DNA of 64,000 bases from Terrimonas sp. (GTDB lineage Bacteria; Bacteroidota; Bacteroidia; Chitinophagales; Chitinophagaceae): assembly GCF_003075435.1 (NCBI RefSeq), contig NZ_QCZJ01000002.1:1-64000 (forward strand), written 5' to 3'. The position numbers were made by a program, and so were the translations under genes. A model generated the notes under the pieces. The model saw only the letters and a list, made by a program, of their open reading frames with translations. It did no database searches and was not told the DNA's origin. Position 1 is the stretch's first letter, and each line of letters begins with the position of its first letter. This document shows, in pieces, positions 7,519 to 15,734 of this stretch.

Positions 7519-9129
7519 TTACCAAAACACCGAATACAGCGCTACCAATATTCCGCAAATAATTGTTGCGCCTATAACAAATGAGCGGCTGAGACTGAAT
7601 GATGGTAATGCTATTCTCATTTCTTCTGTTGTTTCTTTACGTGGTGTAAGCAGACTGACAGCAATCATTACTACGCACAATACCAGGAATACAAAACCCA
7701 TCCTGTTTAAGAAAGGCACTTCAGGTATCCAGAATTTAAACAACGTTGACAACGGTATTGTTAACAATGCCGTTATTAAAGCGGCATTGGCTGTTGCTCT
7801 TTTCCAGAACATACCAAAAACAAAAATTGCCAGAACCCCGGGAGTGATAAAGCTGGAATACTCCTGGATGAACTGGTATGCCTGTTCGAGTACGCGTAAC
7901 TGTGGTGCGATGAGTGCAGCGATCAGCATAGCTATCCATACGGCGGCACGGCCTACGCGGATCAAATGTTTTTCCGAAGCTTTGGGATTGAAATAGAGCT
8001 TGTATATATCTAATGTAAAGATGGTGGAAATGCTGTTGGCTTTGCCCGCAAGCGATGCCACGATGGCGGCAGTTAATGCTGCGAAGGCAACTCCTTTCAG
8101 TCCACTGGGTAATAAATCAAGTAATACAGGGTAAGCACGGTCTGGCTTTACAATGCCTGCGGCATCAACCATTTCTTTCTGGAACATGCCGTTTTGATGC
8201 AGAACATAAGCGGCTATACCGGGAATAACAACAATAAGCGGTACGAGCAGTTTTAGAAACGCTGCAAATAAAATGCCTTTGCGGGCAGTATTGAGATCAG
8301 CGCCCAGCGTACGTTGAATGATATACTGGTTACATCCCCAGTAGGCGAGGTTATTGATCCACATGGCGCCAATAATTACACTTAACCCCGGCAGGTCTTT
8401 ATAATATGGATTGTCTTCTTTGATCACCATATGGAAATGTGAATCTGCCTGTTTGGTTAGTGTAGAGAACGCACCTAACACGGAGCTGTTGCCGAATTGT
8501 TTGGCAACGAGATCGAGTGCGAGATAGGTAGTGAGCAAACCGCCAACTATTAATACTATTACCTGTATAACATCTGTATAGCCGATTACTTTCATGCCAC
8601 CAATGGTAATGATAACGGCAAAGAGTGATAAGGCTATAACTGCTGCGGTGAAATTTATGCCTGCAGTTACTTCAAGTGCCAGGGCGCCGAGGTAAATAAT
8701 GGAGGTAAGATTAACGAAGACATACAGCAGCAGCCAGAATACTGCCATAGTAGTTGCAACGCCACGGTTATACCGCTGCCTCAAAAATTGAGGCATGGTG
8801 TATATGTTATTTTTAAGGTATACCGGTAAAAAGAAAATAGCTACTACTATCAGCGCAGCAGCGGCCATCCATTCGTAAGAGGATATGGCAAGACCGATAG
8901 CGAAGCCTGAACCTGACATACCGATAAAATGCTCCGCGGAAATATTGGAGGCGATAAGTGATGCGCCTATAGCCCAGAATGTCAGTGAACCTTCTGCCAG
9001 GAAAAAGCCTGAAGCAGTATCTGATTTATTGGTTTTCTTTTTATATATCCAGTACCCATACAGCGCGATAATGATTAAATAAAAGGCGAAAACAATGTAG
9101 TCCAGTGTGTGCAGGCCTGATTGATTCAT
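7519..9129 (-). CDS. Sodium:solute symporter, probable myo-inositol transporter
   Basis: A 536-residue integral membrane protein of the SSS (SGLT-like) family, with about 13-14 hydrophobic segments. Family features include an N-terminal LDYIVFAFYLIIIALYGYW helix, SNISAEHFIGMSGSGFA, the GMKVIGYTDVIQ motif in the middle and CNQYIIQRTLGA. Its position inside the iol operon, between iolG and the aldolase gene, implies sodium-coupled uptake of myo-inositol or a stereoisomer. The family also includes glucose and galactose carriers, so the substrate is inferred from context. It is followed directly by a heptamer array. Confidence 0.85.
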   Translation of the reverse strand: MNQSGLHTLDYIVFAFYLIIIALYGYWIYKKKTNKSDTASGFFLAEGSLTFWAIGASLIASNISAEHFIGMSGSGFAIGLAISSYEWMAAAALIVVAIFFLPVYLKNNIYTMPQFLRQRYNRGVATTMAVFWLLLYVFVNLTSIIYLGALALEVTAGINFTAAVIALSLFAVIITIGGMKVIGYTDVIQVIVLIVGGLLTTYLALDLVAKQFGNSSVLGAFSTLTKQADSHFHMVIKEDNPYYKDLPGLSVIIGAMWINNLAYWGCNQYIIQRTLGADLNTARKGILFAAFLKLLVPLIVVIPGIAAYVLHQNGMFQKEMVDAAGIVKPDRAYPVLLDLLPSGLKGVAFAALTAAIVASLAGKANSISTIFTLDIYKLYFNPKASEKHLIRVGRAAVWIAMLIAALIAPQLRVLEQAYQFIQEYSSFITPGVLAIFVFGMFWKRATANAALITALLTIPLSTLFKFWIPEVPFLNRMGFVFLVLCVVMIAVSLLTPRKETTEEMRIALPSFSLSRSFVIGATIICGILVALYSVFW

Positions 9130-9189
9130 CGTTAGTTGTTTAGTTTTGGAGATGCTGTTCTAAATATTACAGGTTTGATTTTTATTTTT

Positions 9190-9240
9190 TCGCCTCACCC
9201 CAATCTCTCTCCGTTCGGAGGGGAATTCAAAGCCTCAATG
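9190..9240. repeat. CCTCACCCC-type intergenic palindrome
   Basis: GCCTCACCCCAATCTCTCTC is followed by CGTTCGGAGGGGA. This is a degenerate palindromic element like those at 11909-12042, 12162-12206 and 13301-13350. It lies between iolG and the symporter gene. Confidence 0.45.
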
Positions 9241-9266
9241 ATATTAAATTGCTGTTTCAATAATCA

Positions 9267-10283
9267 CTATGCCTTATATACTTCTTCAATTTTAACCGGG
9301 CGTCCTTCTTTTAAAGATATACCCGCTGCAAGTCCAACCACGGTTGCCATTAATCCGTCATGTGCGTCAACAGGCGATGGTTTATCATTCAGCACACAAT
9401 TCACAAAAGTTTGAATACAGGATTGATAAGCTTTTTCATATCGTTCCAAAAAGAAGTGTAATGGTAATGCAGACTGTCCACCCTTATCATCAAACTGAAT
9501 TACGTTGTCGGGAGTATTGTTCTCGGCCTTTGCCATTCCTTTTGAACCGAATACTTCCAGCCGTTGATCGTAACCATATACCGCTTTGCGGCTGTTATCA
9601 ATTACCCCGATTGCACCATTGGCAAAAGTGAGTACGATAACGGCAGTGTCAATATCATTATACTGTTTGATGCGCGGATCAATCAACGCATCTCCTTTTA
9701 CATATACTTCGGTTACTTCGCTGCCGGTAATATATCGTGCCATATCAAAATCGTGAATGGTCATATCAAGAAATAATCCTCCTGAAACTTTTACATATTC
9801 CAATGGGGGAGGAGCAGGGTCGCGGCTGGTAACTTTTACTATATGCGGATCGCCAATGCTGCCATTGCCAACCAGAGATTGTACACGGGCAAAGTTTGGA
9901 TCGAAACGACGGTTAAAGCCCAACATGAGTTTCACTCCGTTATCCTTCACGGCTTTTTGTGCTGAAAGAATAGCCGGTATGGTAACATCCAATGGTTTTT
10001 CACAAAACACATGCTTCTTCGCCTGTGCGGCAGCGATAGTGTAGGGCACATGCTGTGGAGTTGGTGCGCAAATAACCACGGCTTCAACATCCGGATGATT
10101 GATCACTTCTTCTGCACTATTGGTAGTGGCAACGCCTGCTTTTTTAGCAGCGGCATGCGCTGCTTCGGATACATCAGAAGCAATGATTACTTCTGCTTCG
10201 GGGGTGTGATAAAGTAAATTAGCCAGATGAATTTGCCCGATTCTTCCAAGACCGATAATGCCTGTTTTTAATTTGCGGGACAT
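9267..10283 (-). CDS. iolG: Inositol 2-dehydrogenase
   Basis: A 338-residue Gfo/Idh/MocA oxidoreductase. It oxidises myo-inositol to 2-keto-myo-inositol with NAD+, the entry step of the pathway. The Rossmann motif GLGRIG lies at residues 11-16, the family EKP motif at 95-97, and the catalytic Asp/His pair in DMTIHDFD (Asp173, His177). The VTSRDPAPPP segment is typical of inositol dehydrogenases. It lies between iolA and the symporter gene. The spacer upstream of its start carries a heptamer array (10289-10316) and an octamer array (10329-10360). Confidence 0.9.
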   Translation of the reverse strand: MSRKLKTGIIGLGRIGQIHLANLLYHTPEAEVIIASDVSEAAHAAAKKAGVATTNSAEEVINHPDVEAVVICAPTPQHVPYTIAAAQAKKHVFCEKPLDVTIPAILSAQKAVKDNGVKLMLGFNRRFDPNFARVQSLVGNGSIGDPHIVKVTSRDPAPPPLEYVKVSGGLFLDMTIHDFDMARYITGSEVTEVYVKGDALIDPRIKQYNDIDTAVIVLTFANGAIGVIDNSRKAVYGYDQRLEVFGSKGMAKAENNTPDNVIQFDDKGGQSALPLHFFLERYEKAYQSCIQTFVNCVLNDKPSPVDAHDGLMATVVGLAAGISLKEGRPVKIEEVYKA

Positions 10284-10288
10284 AGTTA

Positions 10289-10316
10289 GTTTATTGTTTA
10301 TGGTTTGTAGTTAAAG
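10289..10316. repeat. Heptamer array, GTTTATG type, four units
   Basis: Four in-phase units (GTTTATT, GTTTATG, GTTTGTA, GTTAAAG) immediately upstream of the iolG start codon. Confidence 0.6.
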
Positions 10317-10328
10317 CCTCAACTCATT

Positions 10329-10360
10329 TTCAAATTTTTAAATTCCCACATTCTCACATT
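10329..10360. repeat. Octamer array at the iolA stop codon
   Basis: Four in-phase 8-nt units, read in the iolA sense as AATGTGAG, AATGTGGG, AATTTAAA, AATTTGAA. The TAA stop codon of iolA (10359-10361) overlaps the first unit by two bases. Confidence 0.65.
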
Positions 10361-11825
10361 AAAATTTCCTCGTCCACTCTTTCAGCCATCGTTCAATCAC
10401 TACCTTGGTTTGTGTGAAGAATTCAACAGCATGCTTGCCCTGTCCGTGCAGGTCGCCGAAGAAGCTTTCCTTCCAGCCGCTGAATGGAAACTGAGCCACC
10501 GGCGCAGCCACACCTATATTGATACCGATATTACCTGCATCCGCTTCATTCCTGAATTTACGTGCATGCAAACCGCTGCTGGTAAATATGCAGGCCATAT
10601 TGCCATATTTATTTCCGTTTACATACGCAATAGCATCATCAATGGTATTAATATGCGCAAGGCTCATTACCGGTCCAAAAATTTCTGTTCCGGCTAATTC
10701 ACCATTGAGCGGTAATCCTTCAATAATGGTAGGCTGAACAAAATTACCTTTTTCGTAACCCGGTATTTTTGCATTACGGCCATCTACCAATACTTTTCCT
10801 CCTTCGCCAATACCTTTTTCTATTAAACCATTAATACGTGTTTTACTTTCTGGTGTAATAACCGGTCCCATCAATACATTTTCATCCAATCCAAAACCGG
10901 TTGTTCGTTTTTTTGCACTTTCCACCAGGCTTTCTGTAATGTTTTTATGTTCGCCAACGGTAATAATGGTTGATGCCGCCAAACAACGCTGACCAGCGCA
11001 GCCATATACACTGTCTATTATAATTTGCGTGGTAACATCTATATCTGCATCAGGCAGAATAATCACGGGGTTTTTAGCACCTCCTTGTGCCTGCACTCTT
11101 TTACCGTTTGCCGCGCCCCTGCTGTATACATAACGGGCAACATTAGACGAACCCACAAAGCTGATGGCCTTAATGCCCGGATGATTGAGTATACCATCCA
11201 CAATCGCTTTTCCGCCATGTACCATATTAATTACACCGGCAGGAAGATCCAACTTATGCACCAGTTCCATTACTTTCGACATGGTGAGCGGAACTTTTTC
11301 AGAAGGCTTGATGATAAATGTATTGCCGCAGGCAATAGCATATGGCAGGAACCAAAAAGGTATCATGCCCGGAAAATTGAAAGGAGAGATACAGGCGCAA
11401 ACACCCAGCGGCTGGCGAATCATGTATTCATCAATACCCGTGGCGATGTCTTCAGAAAAATCGCCCTGCATTAAGGCAGGTATGCCACAGGCATTTTCTA
11501 CATTTTCTATAGCACGCACCCATTCAGCTTTTGCTTCTACATAAGTTTTACCTGATTCCAGCGTAATGGTACGCGACAGCTCATCAATATTTTCTTCGAG
11601 GAGTCTTTTTAGCTGAAAAAGGTATTGTATCCGCTTGCCCGCAGGTATTCTTTTCCATGTTGCATAAGCGGTTTCTGAAGATCTTACGGCAGCGTCAACA
11701 TCTGCGGCCGTGCCTGCAGGTACCAATGCCATCACTTCCTGGCTGGCAGGGTTTACCACGTTCCAGTAATCCGTAGCGCTACTTGCTACCCACTGCCCGT
11801 TAATGTAGTTTTGTAATTTGTTCAT
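10359..11825 (-). CDS. iolA: CoA-acylating methylmalonate/malonate-semialdehyde dehydrogenase
   Basis: A 488-residue aldehyde dehydrogenase of the MmsA/IolA type. It converts malonate semialdehyde with CoA and NAD+ to acetyl-CoA and CO2, the last step of inositol catabolism; many members also use methylmalonate semialdehyde. Visible motifs are the cofactor-binding [15 protein letters not shown] region (about 147-161), [12 protein letters not shown] (223-234), the catalytic Cys281 in [11 protein letters not shown], and EIFGPVMSL. The QRC context and C-terminal [12 protein letters not shown] are characteristic of MmsA rather than of hydrolytic aldehyde dehydrogenases. The stop codon touches an octamer array. 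Confidence 0.92.
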   Translation of the reverse strand: MNKLQNYINGQWVASSATDYWNVVNPASQEVMALVPAGTAADVDAAVRSSETAYATWKRIPAGKRIQYLFQLKRLLEENIDELSRTITLESGKTYVEAKAEWVRAIENVENACGIPALMQGDFSEDIATGIDEYMIRQPLGVCACISPFNFPGMIPFWFLPYAIACGNTFIIKPSEKVPLTMSKVMELVHKLDLPAGVINMVHGGKAIVDGILNHPGIKAISFVGSSNVARYVYSRGAANGKRVQAQGGAKNPVIILPDADIDVTTQIIIDSVYGCAGQRCLAASTIITVGEHKNITESLVESAKKRTTGFGLDENVLMGPVITPESKTRINGLIEKGIGEGGKVLVDGRNAKIPGYEKGNFVQPTIIEGLPLNGELAGTEIFGPVMSLAHINTIDDAIAYVNGNKYGNMACIFTSSGLHARKFRNEADAGNIGINIGVAAPVAQFPFSGWKESFFGDLHGQGKHAVEFFTQTKVVIERWLKEWTRKF

Positions 11826-12207
11826 TGTATTCAGGAGCTATGAGCAGTCAGCAGTCAGCTATCAGCTATCAGCCTTTTGCCCGGTTATTGATTTTTTTTA
11901 ATATTCGCCTCATCATCTTATCCTTCTTCCCGCGGAGAAGGACGGTGCTGCAGAATAGAGCCCTCACCCTCCTTCTCCCTCTCCCTGCCTACCGGACAGG
12001 CAGGCATGCAATGGCGAGGGAGCGGTGCTGTAGTACAAAGCCAGTCAATATCACTACCATATCAGCTATAAAATATATCCAAACAAAGCATTTAAATATT
12101 TATCACACTTTTAGATTTTCAACCTCCCCCTCTTGCTGTTTTGTCAACCTGATTCAGATATAGGCTCCCCTCTACACGGAGTGGGGAGGGGCTGGGGGTG
12201 AGGGTAT
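11826..12207. other. iolC-iolA spacer, mosaic of intergenic repeats
   Basis: This 382-bp spacer has no coding sequence. It holds, in order: a heptamer array (11832-11873); a CCTCATC...CTTCTTCC...GGAGAAGG palindrome (from 11909); a CCTGCCT/AGGCAGG hairpin (11984-12004); an AT-rich stretch; and a CTCCCC...GGGGAGG palindrome followed by GGGGGTGAGGG (about 12162-12206). The last element reaches to within five bases of the iolC stop codon. Despite its length the spacer separates co-directional pathway genes. Confidence 0.6.
11832..11873. repeat. Heptamer array, six units, upstream of iolA
   Basis: Six in-phase 7-nt units (CAGGAGC, TATGAGC, AGTCAGC twice, TATCAGC twice) start seven bases upstream of the iolA start codon. 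Confidence 0.65.
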
Positions 12208-13221
12208 TTACAGCCCTCCTCTCTCATCCGTAAACGCCATTACTTCTTCCAGTGTTGGCATAAAGTTGGCACAGCCTTCTCTTGTTACAATAATTGCCCC
12301 GCAGGCATTGCCCATGCGCACGCTTTTGTATAAATCCCATCCGTTCAGGTAACCATAAGAAAATCCTCCCGCAAACGCATCGCCGGCACCTAAAACATTC
12401 AATACTTCTACAGGAAACCCGGGTACTTTTACTTCCGTTTTTCCTTTTTCAAAAATAGAAGCGCCTTCTTTTCCTCTCTTCACAATCAGCGTATCCACAC
12501 CTGTATCAACAATGTGCTGAATAGCTTTTTCTATATTCCCCTTTATCTCAGGGGCAGATATCTGCTGGTGTTTAATGGATACCTGGTTGATATCGGTAAG
12601 ATAAGCCGCCAGTATTTCTTCTTCGGTACCAATAACAATATTGAATTGCGGTAATAATGTTCTGATCACCACGCCAAATGAACGTGGATCATCCCATTGA
12701 TCGGCACGGAAGTCAAGATCGAGTAATTTTGTTACACCGTTTTTTTGTGCAAGCTCCAATGCGTAAAACATAGCGGTACGGCTCGGATCTCTGCTGAACG
12801 CTGTTCCGGAAAACACCGCTGCTTTAAAATCAGCAAAGGGTATATTGTCTACATGATCAAGATTAAGATGAATATCCGCACAATTGTCGCGATAATATAC
12901 CAGCGGAAATCTGTCGGGTGGTTCAATACCCAGTATTACCGCAGAGCTTCGGGTACCCGTGATAGTCGGTATAAAATCAGTTACTACTTTTTCCTGCAGC
13001 AGAAAGTTTTTGATGAATGCGCCTACCTGGTCGTTACCAACGCCTGTAAGGATAGCTGTTTTTAAACCAAGCCTTGTAGCGCCCACAGCTATATTGGTAG
13101 GACAACCACCAACAAAAGCGTTGAAGGCTTTAATATCAACAAACGGGCTTCCCACATTGGCGGAATATAGGTCAATGGAAGACCGTCCTATAGTAAGCAG
13201 ATCGTATTTTTTAGCAGTCAT
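12208..13221 (-). CDS. iolC: 5-Dehydro-2-deoxygluconokinase
   Basis: A 337-residue PfkB-family (ribokinase-like) kinase. It phosphorylates 2-deoxy-5-keto-gluconate at C6 before aldolase cleavage. The substrate-side motif FVGGCPTNIAVGATRLG lies at about 36-52, and the ATP-site/catalytic motif LGAGDAFAGGF at 277-287 with Asp281 as catalytic base. It is a stand-alone kinase: the DUF2090 aldolase-like domain fused to IolC in some bacteria is absent, which fits the separate aldolase gene in this cluster. It sits between iolB and iolA. Confidence 0.92.
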   Translation of the reverse strand: MTAKKYDLLTIGRSSIDLYSANVGSPFVDIKAFNAFVGGCPTNIAVGATRLGLKTAILTGVGNDQVGAFIKNFLLQEKVVTDFIPTITGTRSSAVILGIEPPDRFPLVYYRDNCADIHLNLDHVDNIPFADFKAAVFSGTAFSRDPSRTAMFYALELAQKNGVTKLLDLDFRADQWDDPRSFGVVIRTLLPQFNIVIGTEEEILAAYLTDINQVSIKHQQISAPEIKGNIEKAIQHIVDTGVDTLIVKRGKEGASIFEKGKTEVKVPGFPVEVLNVLGAGDAFAGGFSYGYLNGWDLYKSVRMGNACGAIIVTREGCANFMPTLEEVMAFTDERGGL

Positions 13222-13300
13222 TTTAAGTTATGTTTCGCACAAAGCCTGCAAAGGAGCAAAGTGTGCAGCGTGTTTGATTTTAAAGTATATTTTCTCTAAG

Positions 13301-13350
13301 CCTCATCCTCTTCTCCCTCTCCGCACGGAGATGGACGGTGCTACATAATT
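13301..13350. repeat. CCTCATC...CTCTCCGCACGGAGA palindromic element
   Basis: Degenerate copy of the palindromic family seen at 6366-6407 and 11909-12042, followed by ACGGTGCTACA, which resembles the ACGGTGCTGCA in the 11.9 kb copy. It lies in the iolB-iolC spacer. Confidence 0.45.
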
Positions 13351-13423
13351 TATCCGATCTTAAGATCCTGCCACATTATCTAAAGAATGTATGCTGTCTT
13401 TAAACAAACGCATCCTTCATGCT

Positions 13424-13471
13424 TCCACATTCCCACATTTCCACATTTTCAAATTGCCCAATTTTCAAATT
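13424..13471. repeat. Octamer array containing the iolB stop codon
   Basis: Six in-phase 8-nt units. In the iolB sense they read AATTTGAA, AATTGGGC, AATTTGAA, then AATGTGGA-type units. The TGA stop codon of iolB is part of the first unit. The first three units match those at 15505-15528 after the regulator gene, in the opposite genomic orientation. Confidence 0.7.
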
Positions 13472-14340
13472 GTATTATTCATCCCCGCCGTCACCATCGG
13501 CAATCTCGGGTCCTGGCCTTTCCATGTGCCAAATATCCATTCCTGCTGCGGATCGGGTGTATTGGCAAGCGACTGATCACTTCCTGCCAGGAAATTCAGG
13601 TAATATACATTATAACCATGCCCTGCAACAACAGGATGATACCCTTCGGGCACAAGCACTGCTTCATTATTATGCACTTTAATCACTTCGTCTAAAGAGC
13701 GGTCATCATTGTATACCTGTTGTATGGCAAAGCCATTCGGCTTATCTGTCTTATAAAAATAAATTTCCTCCAGGTCAGCTTCCAGCAGGTCACCGTTGGC
13801 ATCTATTTTTCTTACATCGTGTTTATGTGCGGGGTAAGAGCTCCAGTTACCGGATGGTGTATATACTTCTACACATACAATTTTATGACAGTCGAAACCT
13901 GGTTGCAGTAAACTATTGATCTGCCGGTTGGCATTATCGCCACCACGAAATTCAATCGCCGCTTCTTCCGGTTGTTTAAGATATGCAGGATGGTCTTCAT
14001 CCGTAGCTACCCAACAGATAGCGATGTCGGTATTGTTTTTTGTAGCGGTTAAGGCAAAATTTGTTCTGCGGGGAAGATATAATGTATGCGCTATACCGCT
14101 GAAAACATCCTTTCTGCCATTGGTAGTCTCCCAATCTCCTTTGTCTGATGTTACTTTGAAGTTTCCGCCAAGCAGTACAATGCAATATTCATATTCCGCT
14201 GTGAATTGTGTAAATGATTCATTCAGGTTTAACGTTCGAGCCTCAAAATTCAGGTATTCCCAGCCGGCCTGCTCAGCGGTAAGATTGTGATAAATACCGC
14301 TGTTTATGGTAGGTTTAACAAGCAATGATCGTTGAGACAT
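13465..14340 (-). CDS. iolB: 5-Deoxy-glucuronate isomerase
   Basis: A 291-residue protein of the KduI/IolB bicupin family. It isomerises 5-deoxy-glucuronate to 2-deoxy-5-keto-gluconate. Conserved features include NLTAEQAGWEYLNFEAR near the N-terminus, FSGIAHTLYLPRRTNF, CVEVYTPSGNWSSYPAHKHD with cupin metal-ligand His residues, EEIYFYKTDKPNGFA and VLVPEGYHPV. It is the first gene of the minus-strand iol cluster and is divergent from the LacI-type regulator, with a palindromic operator candidate between them. The final residues (NNTI) and stop codon coincide with the start of an octamer array. Confidence 0.92.
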   Translation of the reverse strand: MSQRSLLVKPTINSGIYHNLTAEQAGWEYLNFEARTLNLNESFTQFTAEYEYCIVLLGGNFKVTSDKGDWETTNGRKDVFSGIAHTLYLPRRTNFALTATKNNTDIAICWVATDEDHPAYLKQPEEAAIEFRGGDNANRQINSLLQPGFDCHKIVCVEVYTPSGNWSSYPAHKHDVRKIDANGDLLEADLEEIYFYKTDKPNGFAIQQVYNDDRSLDEVIKVHNNEAVLVPEGYHPVVAGHGYNVYYLNFLAGSDQSLANTPDPQQEWIFGTWKGQDPRLPMVTAGMNNTI

Positions 14341-14403
14341 ATATACCGTTTGTATCTGGTAAACTTAGCATTATAATTTTATTTAACAGGCATATACTAC
14401 CTG

Positions 14404-14413
14404 CAAACGTTTG
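14404..14413. promoter_or_regulatory. LacI-family operator candidate in the iolB-regulator spacer
   Basis: CAAACGTTTG is a perfect 10-bp palindrome with the central CG typical of LacI/GalR operators. It lies in the 132-bp spacer between divergent iolB and the regulator gene, so one bound dimer could control both directions. No consensus -33/-7 pair could be placed confidently on either side. Confidence 0.55.
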
Positions 14414-14472
14414 AAATTTTTTGAGTAAGAAAAAATAACGGAAATTGGGTAGGATTTCCACCCTTGAATTGT

Positions 14473-15495
14473 ATGAATAAACCGGTTACGATAAAAGATA
14501 TAGCAAAAAAATTTAAATGTTCTCCGTCTACCGTATCCAGAGCTTTAAATAACCATCCTTCTATTAATGAGGATACCCGGCGTAATTTGCAGGAGTATGC
14601 GCAGAAAGTAGGCTATCAGCGCAACCAGGTATCGTTGAGCCTCCTGAATAAAAAAACAGCCACCATAGGGGTGATTGTACCCACGATCAATAACTATCAT
14701 GAATCTGCTATTATAGAAGGTATTGAATCCGGATTACAACCTTTGGGATACACGCTTAATATTTGTGTTACCAATGAGCAGTATCTTCTTGAATCAGAAT
14801 ATGTAGAAAAGCTGCTTTCCAACAGGGTAGAAGGTGTTTTTCTCTCCATATCGCAGGAAACTTATGACTCAGGGCACTACGAGCATCTTGAGCAAATAAA
14901 GAAAAGAAGTATACCACTGATTTTTATTGACAGGGAATATGAGGGCTTTGCAACCGGGAGTGTTACTATTGATGATTATCATGGCGCATTTAAAGCGGTG
15001 GAACATCTTATAAAAACAGGAAGAAAAAGAATAGCACACCTGAAAGGCCCGAATGGAATGGCTGTGGCGGAAGAAAGGCTACGTGGATATATAGAATGTT
15101 TGAAAAAACATGATTTGCCTGTAGACGAAGATTTGATATTGAATACCAATTTTAAGGTGGAGAGCGCTATAGAGCCGGTTACAAAACTGATGAATTTACC
15201 TGAATTGCCTGATGCTATTTTTGGCGTAAACGACCAGGTAGCTATCGGCGCAATGAAGGTTATTCGTGATAAAGGATTAAACATACCGGGAGACATAGCT
15301 GTGGCGGGGTTTGATAATGCGCCTATATCTGCGTATATACATCCTTCACTTACATCGGTTGCCCGCCCCGGGCGACAGATAGGTATTGAAGCGGCTAAAA
15401 TATTTACGGATTATCTGCAATCGTCTGAAGCATTACCATCCAGGAATATTGTTCTGCCATCGGAGTTGATTGTGAGGGAGTCGACGGCGGGGTAG
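14473..15495 (+). CDS. LacI-family transcriptional regulator of the iol cluster
   Basis: A 340-residue regulator. The N-terminal LacI helix-turn-helix reads VTIKDIAKKFKCSPSTVSRALN, with the hinge at about residues 45-60. The periplasmic-binding-protein-like effector domain follows (IGVIVPTINNYHESAIIEGI, GVNDQVAIGAMKVIRDKG, VAGFDNAPISAYIHPSLTSV). The ATG at 14473 is preferred; a TTG lies three codons upstream. Position and operator suggest control of inositol catabolism, probably by an inositol-derived effector. Other bacteria use DeoR- or RpiR-type IolR proteins, so this is a functional replacement rather than an IolR orthologue. An octamer array begins 10 bp after the stop. Confidence 0.85.
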   Translation: MNKPVTIKDIAKKFKCSPSTVSRALNNHPSINEDTRRNLQEYAQKVGYQRNQVSLSLLNKKTATIGVIVPTINNYHESAIIEGIESGLQPLGYTLNICVTNEQYLLESEYVEKLLSNRVEGVFLSISQETYDSGHYEHLEQIKKRSIPLIFIDREYEGFATGSVTIDDYHGAFKAVEHLIKTGRKRIAHLKGPNGMAVAEERLRGYIECLKKHDLPVDEDLILNTNFKVESAIEPVTKLMNLPELPDAIFGVNDQVAIGAMKVIRDKGLNIPGDIAVAGFDNAPISAYIHPSLTSVARPGRQIGIEAAKIFTDYLQSSEALPSRNIVLPSELIVRESTAG

Positions 15496-15504
15496 GAATA
15501 ATAT

Positions 15505-15576
15505 AATTTGAAAATTGGGCAATTTGAAAATTTGAAAATGTGTGAGTGTAGAAATGTGAGAATGTGAAAATATAAA
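15505..15576. repeat. Octamer array, nine units, after the regulator gene
   Basis: Nine 8-nt units in perfect phase, drifting from AATTTGAA through AATTGGGC and AATGTGAG to AATATAAA. The first units are an inverted copy of the array at 13448-13471, so the pair brackets iolB and its regulator. Confidence 0.7.
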
Positions 15577-15734
15577 ACGTTAGGCCTGGAATTGCTCAAT
15601 GTTGATGTGGACGATATACTGATTGGGATAGAATTACAGCACTACTCAGTTTTCCATGGAAAGGCAGGTTGGGACGATAGGCTTTAAGGGAGCCTGTTTT
15701 GCCTGAAACTTCCTATCTTAATGCAAATTCTTTT

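Noticed and set aside
13391-13695. Overlapping short plus-strand frames across the iolB 3' end
   Set aside because: They arise from the octamer array (open because it is low in complexity) and from the antisense of iolB.
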